From assembly GCF_902635505.1 (NCBI RefSeq), contig NC_045429.1:430183669-430247668 (forward strand): a stretch of DNA of 64,000 nt. The letters run 5' to 3'. The stretch's first letter is position 1; each line of letters starts with the position of its first letter. The notes below the pieces were generated by a model, which was not told the origin of the DNA, made no database searches, and saw nothing but the letters and a program-made list of their open reading frames with translations. The stretch is from Sarcophilus harrisii (taxonomy: Eukaryota; Chordata; Mammalia; Dasyuromorphia; Dasyuridae). Position numbers and translations under genes: made by a program. Shown in pieces: positions 56,135 through 64,000 of the stretch.

Positions 56135-56350
56135 TCTCTCTGTCTCTGTCTCTGTCTGTATCTCTGTCTCTGTCTCTGTCTGTCTGTCTCTCTTTTTTTC
56201 TATTTGTCTCTCCTTCCTCCCTTTTCCTCTCTCTCTTTCCCTTCCCTCTCTCATAAAATTATGATCTCTTTATCTCTCTGTCTCTATCAACTGTCTGTCT
56301 CTATCTCTGCTTCTGAATCTCTGTCTCTCTTCTCCACCCTCCCTCCCCCC
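56135..56350. repeat. (TCTG/TCTC)n pyrimidine tract
   Basis: Irregular CT/TG-rich repeats, the third such tract in the window. Confidence 0.95.
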
Positions 56351-56821
56351 CAAATAAAAAGCACGGTTCCTCACCCATCTTGCTCTGCTCTAGGAAATTT
56401 TTACCTGTTTAAAACAAATTGTTATCACCAGTGTAATCTCTGACTCAGACTTTCCTTCCTTGAGCTCTTGCAGTTTTGGCTGAGTTTATTTGTATGTATC
56501 TAACCTTAATCTTTTTGATCTCCCTATTATAATTCCAATTTCCTTTATTATGCTTCTAAGTATGTGCTTTGTGGATACAAACAGGCTTGTTAACGGTTCA
56601 TTCTCCTTAATGCCAAAGTACACTGACTCTAATCTTGATCTACCTCTTATAATTAAACTGCTATTATCAAATTGTCTGGAACAAAGGCTTCTTCTCCACC
56701 CCTTTCCTTTTTTAAATACTAACAACCCACAAAGTTGTCTTTGATACTTAGAAAACTAGCAGAAATCTGGATCTGTTCAGGATTAGGTTATTTGGAGTTG
56801 AAGAAGAAAAGGAGAAGGAAG
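56351..56821. other. No recognisable feature
   Basis: Unassigned, with open frames on both strands that look incidental. Confidence 0.4.
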
Positions 56822-57303
56822 TGTAATGCTGGAGAAACCGATGCAATTCAGAGATTAGGGCTTTTAATATTTTAATAGTGGAGAATTTGGGCTAGCGAAG
56901 CCATACTAGCCATAGTCAGCTGGCTGGATTGGACTCTTGTCTCAAAGCATCCAGCAATGAGCAAGTAATTCCAGAAACTTTATAGGGCTCCAGAGATCAG
57001 GGAAACAAAGTCAAGGGTGGGGCAGAGCACTGGGTGAGTGGAAATTCCAGGAAAAACCATAACTTTTTAATTCTGACAGGTTGGAGTAAAAAAGAAGCTC
57101 TAGCAGGAGACAGGAAGTCTGGGCCAAGTTGATACCCAAGTATTTGAGATAAGCCATCTGGAGTTTTATGACTCTTTGTAATGTGAGAGTGGCCAGAGCT
57201 TCAGAGGCCCTAATTCTCTCAGTCCTAATGGCCAGGAAGAGGGATTACCACCAGGGAAACTGAGGCAGAACAATTCATGGAAACTGAGGCATTACATTCT
57301 ACA
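56822..57303 (-). mobile_element. Endogenous retrovirus LTR, antisense; partner of 63482-63956
   Basis: About 480 bases with TG...CA ends in minus orientation, 'agccctataaagtttctgga' (TATA-like) and 'ctattaaaatattaaaagcc'. It matches 63482-63956 along its whole length in the opposite orientation, at roughly three quarters identity by eye, so it is an old family. A purine-rich stretch just beyond 57303 on the minus strand could be a polypurine tract. Confidence 0.8.
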
Positions 57304-57710
57304 CTCTCTCTCCTGAATATTCAAATCATTGAATTATCTTGGAAGGTCTCAGCACCATGATTTTGACCGACCCTACCTAGAATGGATAAGTCAAAATAAA
57401 ATTAGAAAAGTTGCAAGGATCTACAGTGAGAGCAAGTCTCCTCTTGTTAACCCCAGAGTTGTTAACAGCCTTCCTTGTTTAGGATGGCACAGAGGCCTCC
57501 CTGTTGCAAGCATGTCAGGTCCTTTGGAGTTCTGGAGCACCATCTCAGCCAGGGAGTCCAGTTTGAGATGGACAATCCAATGTGAGTTAGGTCTGCAGTC
57601 ATTTGTGCACTTAACTCAGCATCTGCTTGTAGAGGGAGCAGCAGTGCTCAAGCAGTTGTGCTGGCCTTTCTAGGAGGAGCATTGCACAGGTGTCAGAGAC
57701 TCCAAGGGAT
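57304..57710. other. Unassigned DNA next to the LTR
   Basis: An open plus-strand frame (57329-57673) shows no domain that I recognise. It may be a retroviral remnant or plain intergenic DNA. Confidence 0.3.
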
Positions 57711-57716
57711 TGCAAG

Positions 57717-57842
57717 GGGGGGGGGGGGGGCAAGGAAGAGGAGGTGGCTAGGACCCTTACATATCCAGCACTCAACACCTCATGTATTCATGTAGCTCTA
57801 TTTTACTGGGGATCAAGTGTGTGTGTGTGTGTGTGTGTGTAT
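57717..57842. repeat. Poly-G run and (GT)n microsatellite
   Basis: About 14 G at 57717-57730 and about 12 GT repeats at 57817-57840. Confidence 0.9.
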
Positions 57843-58224
57843 CCTCTCTATGGGCACATATGGATGTGCATGTATGATAGAATGAAGAGAAATACTCAAT
57901 GAGTACCAAAAGATGGATGTAAGGGATAAATTTAGGGGACAGGCCAGCCTCTTCTTGACTTCTATTTCACATCCTCTCATTTACTTTAACATAATGAACT
58001 GGCTTAATTTAAGGCTGACCTTTAGGTAGTTCAGGAATAAGAATTTCCCAGAATAATTAAATAGGTCAAATAACTTGATGAAAAACTGCCTCCTGTTTTG
58101 GTCAACAGAATACAGGATACGGAGGGCATAACAAAATTTTACAATCAATTGGAACAAAGCTCTTGTCTATCATCATTCTACTTTATGGCCTTTAATTCAG
58201 CCCACCCCCTCCCACACGCGTGTG

Positions 58225-58260
<36 letters not shown>

Positions 58261-58380
58261 TCTAAGGAAGAATTTCTTAATATTTATATACAATGGAACC
58301 CTTTGGTAGTATGACTATTTATCCTGGTCATAGGTGAGTTTCCCTGAAACAGACAGCCAAACAATCCATGATGTCACAAA
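57843..58380. repeat. Unassigned DNA with an alternating CG/CA purine-pyrimidine tract
   Basis: 58213-58258 reads cacacgcgtgtg, then gcgcgcgc, then (CA)n: nearly perfect alternating purine-pyrimidine over about 46 bases, a classic potential Z-DNA sequence. The rest is unassigned. Confidence 0.8.
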
Positions 58381-58388
58381 TATAGTTC

Positions 58389-58394
58389 TTTATT
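58389..58394 (-). terminator. Poly(A) signal candidate of the MCP-like chemokine gene
   Basis: AATAAA on the minus strand, about 416 bases past the stop codon. Nearer A/T-rich matches (for example around 58731-58745) may be used instead. Confidence 0.45.
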
Positions 58395-58680
58395 CTTTTA
58401 GAACCTGCTCTCCACTCTACCCCATCATGTCAGCGCCCTCCCATATTAGGTGATTTCTTCTCTCCACACATGCAGACACATACAAAGAAAAAAATGCAGT
58501 TGACAATTTACAAACAAAAGCCTATTTTTCCATAATAACATTTCCCCAGACAACTCAAACGTCATTCAAACAAATTCTTGCAACTTTCTCCTGTGAGAGA
58601 AGAATTTCCCCCATTTTTAAAGGAGATAACTAAGTCCCATAGATATTCAATGACTTGCTCAAGAGGTGGTTACAAAGAAA

Positions 58681-58812
58681 AATAAATAAAAATAAAGGCA
58701 CAAATATTTATGGCACATTAAATTAAATAATAATAATCTAAATAAAAGTAAACATTTAAATTATAATGAATGTCTCAGAGAACAACTATGGGAGGAAGGA
58801 AAAAATAAATTA
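58681..58812 (-). promoter_or_regulatory. AU-rich element region in the MCP-like 3'UTR
   Basis: On the mRNA strand the first 130 bases after the stop carry several ATTTA pentamers and one ttatttatt nonamer (58681-58689 in plus coordinates), the consensus for AU-rich decay elements in cytokine mRNAs. Confidence 0.6.
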
Positions 58813-58981
58813 TTCTTCATTCCTGGTTTGGTTCAAGGTCAGATTGGGATAAGAGGAAGTGGTTAAGGTCTTCATAGGCTGCGTGGTCTTAGTTTTCATA
58901 TCATCTAGTTTCTTTGTAAGATCCTGGACCCACTGATCCTTTGGGTTAGCACAAATGTTAAGGTTACGTCGGGTCACAAAG
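58810..58981 (-). CDS. MCP-like gene, coding exon 3
   Basis: 172 bases from acceptor tcctccacag to TAA (58810-58812). Encodes FVTRRNLNICANPKDQWVQD and the extended Thr/Ser tail. Confidence 0.92.
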
Positions 58982-61883
58982 CTGTGGAGGAAAGAGACTT
59001 TATAAGAGCCTTTGTTGCATATTTTTGTGATTTTAGCCAATGTGATTGAACCATTCTCCCCTAAACCTGCTCTCCATAACAATCCTGACCCTCTCCAAAA
59101 TTGAAATGGGAGAAGGAAATGCCTCAGAAGCTCCCTTTAGGAGAATCTGGTGCTCATTCCTAGTAGAGATGTCCTGGCTTTTGGGACAGTTTATAAAAGT
59201 ATATCTTAAGCAGGAAATAGGGGGTTAACATAGAATGGTGAGCAGTAACTGAGCAGAGGTGGATGATTTGGGGATCAAAGGAAAGAACCAAGTAAAGTTT
59301 AGAGACCAGTACATTTCAGTCCTTTGCGTCTATCCTCTTTTCCCACTGCCCAGTTGCATGTCATCTTATTGCATCTGCAGATCCCAGAATCTTTTTGTTC
59401 TTTCCTGCTTTTCTGCATTTGAAATCAGTAAATCCCAGAGCTGTCTTTTGGAGTTTCTTATATGGAACGATAGAATTAGAGAATGTTAGAGTGGAAAGGA
59501 ATCTCAATGATTATCATCTCTCATTTTCTTAGAGGAGCAAAACAAACCTCTGAAAGTAAAAATGCTTTGTTCAAAGTGACTCAAAGACAAATTGGGAGGT
59601 TTACTTCCTTGGGGGATAGAAGCAAAAGGATCCCTAGAGGCCAAACTTGAGGAAACCAAGATTTAGGGAGATTAAATGATTTGCTCATTTTCACATAGCT
59701 GTAAAGCATCAGAGCTAGAATTTGAACCATTATTCTTTCTATTCTACCTATTCTACCCTTCAAATATGGTAGATCTTTCTGAAAGAACACCGAATGAAGA
59801 ATTAAGAGACTGGGTTCTGCTACCCAATGGCTGTGAGACTTTGGATAAATCACTTGAATGTCATGGATCTCATTTTCCTCATCTATAAAATGAGGAGGTG
59901 TGTGGGGGGGGGAGGGGTGGGAGGCTGAATGATGAAATGGATAGAAAAACTTCCTGAAGTCAGGAGCACCTTGGTTCACATCCAGCCTCAGACACTTAAT
60001 ACTTACTAGCTGTGTGGTCCAGGGTAAGTCACTTAAGCCTTACTACTACTACTACTAATAATAATAATTAATAAGTGAAATGAGGAGTTTGGATTAGAGA
60101 GATATCCTCTGTGTGTCATTCCAGTTTTTGTATTCTACGGTTCCAATATTCTGCTCTTGTCTTGGATTTGTTAATGTCAATATTTTTGATATGGTTCCTT
60201 TTATTTTTTTCCTTTTATTATTTCCTTTCCTTTTATCCCTTTAAATTTTTATCAACAGAATCAATTATATGAAAAAAAATTCCTTAACTAGTTCTTATGT
60301 CCAATACACAAAGTCCTAAAAGCTCTATTCTCACTTCTTCAAATATCAAAGACTGATTCAACTTCTACTGTCTACTTCCCATTCCTTTCTCCCCTGATGT
60401 GTAGCCAGTGCAGTAATTGTGATTGGGGTGTTGTTGTGTTGCAATAACTTACATCACTGCTTCCTTGGAGCACATGCTGTTGGTGTTCTTGTAGCTGACC
60501 AGCAATTTCAAGGGTATCTTCTTGTTGGTAAATTCAAAGCAGCAATTTTCTGGAGCAGAGACTCCATCTGAATCAATTGAGACAAGATAGATAGATAAAT
60601 AGATAGATAGATAGATAGATAGCATCTGCTACATAGGAGGTGCTGAAAGCATATTTGTACCCTCTCTCCCTCCCTTTTGAACAAAGCTTAGGAAATAAGA
60701 AAGTTTAGGATGCTTTATTCTTCCCCCTTCCACCAAAAGTAACTTATTCAATAAAGGGAATCCAAGAGAAGAAAAGATATGAAGATCAAAACCTTTCAAT
60801 TCATAATCTGAGCCCTGACTCTTTTTTTTCCCCTGTTTCAGGTTCAGGACAAAAGTGAATCCCAGGGCAAGGTTGATGATATAACAGTAAGGGTATAGGT
60901 ACGTTTAATTATTGTCTTTGTTGCTCCACCTAAGAAAAGGGGAGGCTTCATAATAATACGATTCTATTTCTACCTCAAAAGTTTCTGCAATACAATTAAG
61001 AGGTATAAGGTGAGTTGAGATTTGGAGATTCCAAACTCTAGACCTTCAGTTATATGTTCATTACTGTCTGAAGAGGCTAAGTTGCACAGAAGGTAGAACC
61101 CTGGCCCTGAAGTCAGGAAGATCCAAATTCAAATACAGCTTCAAAAAACTTACTACCTGTGATCCCAGGCAAGTCACTTGATCTTTTTCTGTCTCTGTCT
61201 CCTTAATTGCAAAATTGGGACAATATTTTTCCTTATTTCTCTGGGTTGTTATGAGAATAAAATGGAATCATAATTTGAAATATGATGTGCCTGATACATA
61301 TAACAGGCACTTAATAAGTGCATATTCCCTTCCCCTTCCCCTGTAGATAAACAGGTATGTAGAGTTGAAATTTAAACCAAAAGCTCTTGTAGTATACTGA
61401 TTAAAAAGTCAAGCTAATTCAATGTCAGGCTCAGATTCTGGGCTTCCATACTACATTCTGCAAATAGCTCTTAGACCTTAGTTCTAGAAATCCCTCCTCC
61501 ATAGATCAGAGCCTTTCTCTTGGAGAAGATGACTCTTCATTGTAGGCGATACCAGGATATAAACCATGCTTATTTTAAGATGGAGTGACAGAAAGAATTT
61601 TAAATTGGGAATTAGGAATTTTGTGGTCTAGTTCAAGCCCACTACCAATTAAGTATTTCATTAATTAAGTATTTCTTGTTCTAGCTCTCTATTAAATAAA
61701 AAGATTCCATGAGATCTAAGGTCTCTTCTAGCATTTAATGAAAAGAAGATAAGAACATATGTCTTATGGGAACCATGGGATGGAGGCAAGAAAGGAAAAC
61801 AAAGAACAATTACCTGGTAGAGTATAGACCTGACAGATGAAGCAAGCAGTGAGGAGGATCATGGGCACTCCAAAAAGCTTCAT
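58810..61883 (-). CDS. CC chemokine of the MCP/eotaxin group (CCL2/7/8/11/13-like), three exons, 118 residues
   Basis: This gene encodes a secreted CC chemokine expected to attract monocytes or eosinophils through CCR2/CCR3-type receptors (inferred from the group). Coding exons are 61814-61883, 60453-60567 and 58810-58981, all GT/AG, with introns in phases 1 and 2. Residues 1-22 form a signal peptide with the MILLTACFIC core. LPDGVSAPENCCFEFTNKKI (22-41) parallels human CCL2 [26 protein letters not shown] and ICANPKDQWVQD (71-82) follow MCP/eotaxin sequences. Cysteines are 32, 33, 56 and 72 with normal spacing. The C-terminus runs about 18 residues past the usual MCP end, rich in Thr/Ser, with sequons at Asn108 and Asn112. 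The predicted mature start lacks the glutamine of MCPs. Which single eutherian gene it matches cannot be settled; it may be co-orthologous to all. Confidence 0.92.
58982..60452 (-). other. MCP-like gene, intron 2
   Basis: 1471 bases. Contains MIR-like sequence around 59640-59730 and 59800-59900, a SINE at 59925-60045, a short G run near 59903 and ACT/ATA repeats at 60040-60070. Confidence 0.8.
59925..60045 (+). mobile_element. tRNA-derived marsupial SINE in intron 2
   Basis: 'cttcctgaagtcaggagcac', 'acatccagcctcagacactt' and 'ctgtgtggtccagggtaagt' follow the SINE head. Antisense to the gene. Confidence 0.8.
60453..60567 (-). CDS. MCP-like gene, coding exon 2 (CC motif)
   Basis: 115 bases between acceptor tgattcag and donor gtaagt. 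Encodes DGVSAPENCCFEF through SMCSKEAV. Confidence 0.93.
60585..60622. repeat. (GATA)n microsatellite in intron 1
   Basis: About nine GATA repeats with one variant, 15-55 bases from the exon 2 acceptor. Confidence 0.95.
61075..61345 (+). mobile_element. tRNA-derived/MIR-type SINE in intron 1
   Basis: 'agaaccctggccctgaagtc', 'gatcccaggcaagtcacttg', 'tgggttgttatgagaataaa' and 'aacaggcacttaataagtgc' mark head, core and tail. Confidence 0.8.
61814..61883 (-). CDS. MCP-like gene, coding exon 1 (signal peptide)
   Basis: 70 bases, 23 codons plus one. Encodes MKLFGVPMILLTACFICQVY and LP, then donor gtaatt. Met-Lys start as in eutherian CCL2 and CCL11. Confidence 0.92.
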
Positions 61884-61977
61884 GGTTCCAGTAGGAAGGA
61901 AGCAGGCTTTTGGATGATGTTCAATAGCTTCTGAGGCTCTGACTGCTTTACTGATCATTTGACTCCTTTTTTCATCC

Positions 61978-61984
61978 TTTTAAA
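61978..61984 (-). promoter_or_regulatory. TATA-like box of the MCP-like gene
   Basis: tttaaaa on the minus strand in ccctttaaaagg, about 95 bases before the start codon, predicting a start near 61950 and a 5'UTR of about 65 bases. A kappaB-like ggggactttgc (62083-62093) lies about 100 bases further upstream. Confidence 0.5.
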
Positions 61985-61993
61985 GGGAAAGAA

Positions 61994-62398
61994 GAGGGCT
62001 CCGGAGGGACAAGGTGAGGTCATCATTGGGTTGGTCAACTATGAAGAGACTCCTAAACCTGCTGAGCACACAGCATGGATCTGGGGACTTTGCAAGGAAG
62101 TGAGAGAGGGAAGCTGTGGTTTTGAGTTATGCATGATTCCCAGTTGGGACTGACACGGTAAGATCATGAGTGAAAAGAACTCTGCACAAGATGACTTCAG
62201 GAAGTGAGCTACCAGAACTATTTTAAAAGATCTAGCTTTTTCTAAAACTCTTTTCCTCAGAAACAGAAGTGAGCAGGGAAACCAAGGTCAGAAAAAGATC
62301 TGTAAAGATTTGCGGTTCTTCCTGCTCCTGACCAATTTTAGAGCAGAAATCAAAAGCCTCTGGATGAAGGAAACCATAGACCTTCCTTGGTCTTTCTT
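61994..62398 (-). other. Upstream region of the MCP-like gene
   Basis: No repeat seen between the TATA-like box and the L1 fragment at 62418. This 400-base stretch is the likely proximal promoter. Apart from the weak kappaB-like match, no site stands out. Confidence 0.45.
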
Positions 62399-62417
62399 AA
62401 AATAATCAACAGTCCTT

Positions 62418-63231
62418 GGGATGCTAACACATTGTTGGTGGAGTTGTGATCTGATCCAATCATTCTGGAGAATAATTTGGAACCATGTCCAAAAGCTATC
62501 AATTGTGCATATCCTTCGATCCAGCAGTGTTTCTACTGAATATGTATCTCAAAGAGTTCATAAAAAAGGGAAAAGGATCCATATGTGCAGAAATGTTTAT
62601 AACAGTCTTTTTTATAGTGGTGTTGCACTGGAAACTGAGTGGATGCCTATCAGTTGGGGAATAGCTGAATAAATTAGTGTATATGAATGTTATAGACTAG
62701 TATTGTTCTATAAGAAACAATCAGTAGAATGATTTCAGAAGGGCCTGGAAAGACTTACATGAACTGATGATAAGTGAATTGAGTAGAACTAAGAAAATCT
62801 TATATATAACAACAATAAGATTATGTGATGATCAACTCTGATGGATGTGGCTCTTTTCAATAATGAAGTGATTCAGGCTAATTCCAATAGAATTGTGATG
62901 GAGAGAGCCATCTACATCCAGAGAAAGGACCATAGGGACTGAATGTGGGTCACAACATAGTGTTTTCACCTTTTTCATTGTTGTTCACTTGCTTTTTCTT
63001 TCTTTTTCATTTATTTCTCCTTTTGATATGAATTTTCTTGTTCAACATGGTAAATGTGGAAATATGAATAGAAGAATTGCATATGGCTAATATATATTGG
63101 ATCGCTTGCTGTCTAGAAGAGGAAGGAGGGAGAAGTAAGGGAGAAAAATTTGGAACTCAGGATTTTGCAAGGGTGAATGCTAAAAACTATCTTTGCATAT
63201 ATTTTGGAAATTTAAAAAAAAGTATTATTAA
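62418..63231 (+). mobile_element. L1 3' end (ORF2 C-terminus and 3'UTR) with target-site duplication
   Basis: 'ttctggagaataatttggaa', 'actgagtggatgcctatcag', 'ggcctggaaagacttacatg' and 'catctacatccagagaaagg' follow marsupial L1. The A-rich tail ends near 63231. Flanks aaaataatcaacagtcctt (62399-62417) and aaaataatcaccagtcttt (63232-63250) are a 19-base duplication with two differences. Confidence 0.88.
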
Positions 63232-63250
63232 AAAATAATCACCAGTCTTT

Positions 63251-63481
63251 TAGGACAGGAAGACAATAGAAGAGATAGGGGACGTTTCTTTTCTCCAATG
63301 GGCTCTCTCCAAGAAATAGCTGAGATGATGCAGAAGAGATTCTGCAGTAGCATATGTGGGATCAACTGCAGTTACAATAACTTGAGTGTATTTTCTTTCC
63401 TATTCCCTATATGCTCTTTCATACTTGCTCAGTTCTGCTTAAACTGATCCCTCTTTCTGTGATCCTTCCCTTCCTTCTTTT
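63251..63481. other. No recognisable feature
   Basis: Short unassigned stretch between the L1 and the LTR. Confidence 0.4.
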
Positions 63482-63956
63482 TGTTATGCCTCACTTTCCC
63501 TGAATTTTTTGCCTCAGTTTCCTTGGTGGCAATTTCCCCCCTCCCACCCTTTCCTGGTCATTAGGACTGAGATAATTAGGGCTGCAGAGCTCTGGCCATT
63601 CTGCCATTCCAAAGAGTCATAGAACTCCAGATGGTTTATCTCAAATACTTGGTTATCTGCTTCCTCAGAATTCCTGTCTCCTGCTTCATTATGCCCAGTC
63701 TGTCAAAATTAAAACATTATGGTCCTTCCTGGAATTTTCATTCTCCCAATGCTCTGCCCACCTCCCTTGCCTTCATTTCCCTGATTGCTGGAGCTCTATA
63801 AAAGTCTCTGAAATTACTTCCTCATCGCTGGATATTTTGAGACAAGAGTCCATTCCAAGCTGGCTGGCTAGTATGGCCATTACCAGTCCAACAATATTTT
63901 ATCAAAATATTAAAAACTTCTGATCCCTGTCTTGCCTCAGTTTCTCTGGCATCACA
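63482..63956 (+). mobile_element. Endogenous retrovirus LTR; partner of 56822-57303
   Basis: 475 bases from tgttatgcctc to ctggcatcaca, with a TATA box ('gctctataaaagtctctgaa') and 'caaaatattaaaaacttctg'. The base-level match to the inverted copy covers the whole length. cttt next to both ends may be a target duplication. No internal region: a solitary LTR. Confidence 0.82.
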
Positions 63957-64000
63957 CTTTACCTATTGATTCACTAATAGCCTTGAAGCTCAGTGTATCT

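Larger units (their letters stand above)
60568..61813 (-). other. MCP-like gene, intron 1
   Basis: 1246 bases with a (GATA)n microsatellite beside the exon 2 acceptor (60585-60622) and a SINE at 61075-61345. Confidence 0.8.

Noticed and set aside
57329-57673. 114-residue open frame beside an LTR
   Set aside because: No recognised domain, signal peptide or splice sites; kept only as unassigned DNA.
63780-63830. TATA box as a host promoter
   Set aside because: It lies inside an LTR with a matching copy at 56822-57303.

Overview
The window looks like marsupial (metatherian) chromosomal DNA. Almost all of it is old interspersed repeats of types recognised from memory as marsupial or therian: tRNA-derived SINEs of the MAR1/WSINE type, THER1/MIR CORE-SINEs, L1 with the long marsupial 3'UTR, an RTE fragment, many L2 and L3/CR1 pieces, two small hAT-like DNA transposons and several solitary LTRs. 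There are also long purine/pyrimidine microsatellites. No tRNA, rRNA, CRISPR or bacterial-type signal was seen. Species cannot be fixed by reading alone.

The only host genes I can support are two three-exon CC chemokine genes in the right third, transcribed towards each other. The left one (+ strand, coding exons 44453-44528, 45316-45427, 46504-46612) encodes a 98-residue chemokine that most resembles CCL1. The right one (- strand, coding exons 61814-61883, 60453-60567, 58810-58981) encodes a 118-residue chemokine of the CCL2/7/8/11/13 (MCP/eotaxin) group with an unusual C-terminal tail. Both have phase-1 then phase-2 introns, a signal peptide in exon 1, the adjacent CC motif and correct spacing of the four cysteines. 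The convergent layout matches the CCL13/CCL1 end of the mammalian inflammatory CC chemokine cluster, so the window probably covers one edge of that cluster plus a gene-poor flank.

Layout: 1-5.4 kb holds a SINE tail expanded to a minisatellite, an L3 copy and a compact antisense L1/HAL1-like LINE. 5.4-19 kb holds MIR/THER1, L1 and RTE fragments and microsatellites. 19.2-22.3 kb is a nested L3 carrying SINEs, followed by L1. 22.3-37 kb is a patchwork of MIR, L2, L3, LTRs and hAT. 37.3-42.5 kb is a composite antisense L1. 43.4-47.2 kb is the CCL1-like gene with its promoter. 47-58 kb is L2, L1 and LTR DNA. 58.4-62 kb is the MCP-like gene. 62.4-64 kb is an L1 3' end and an LTR.

Both chemokines should be secreted ligands of G-protein-coupled receptors that recruit leukocytes. 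Promoter kappaB-like sites (weak) and AU-rich 3'UTR elements (clearer, right-hand gene) fit inducible, short-lived mRNAs. Repeat names rest on recalled consensus sequences, not on a database search.
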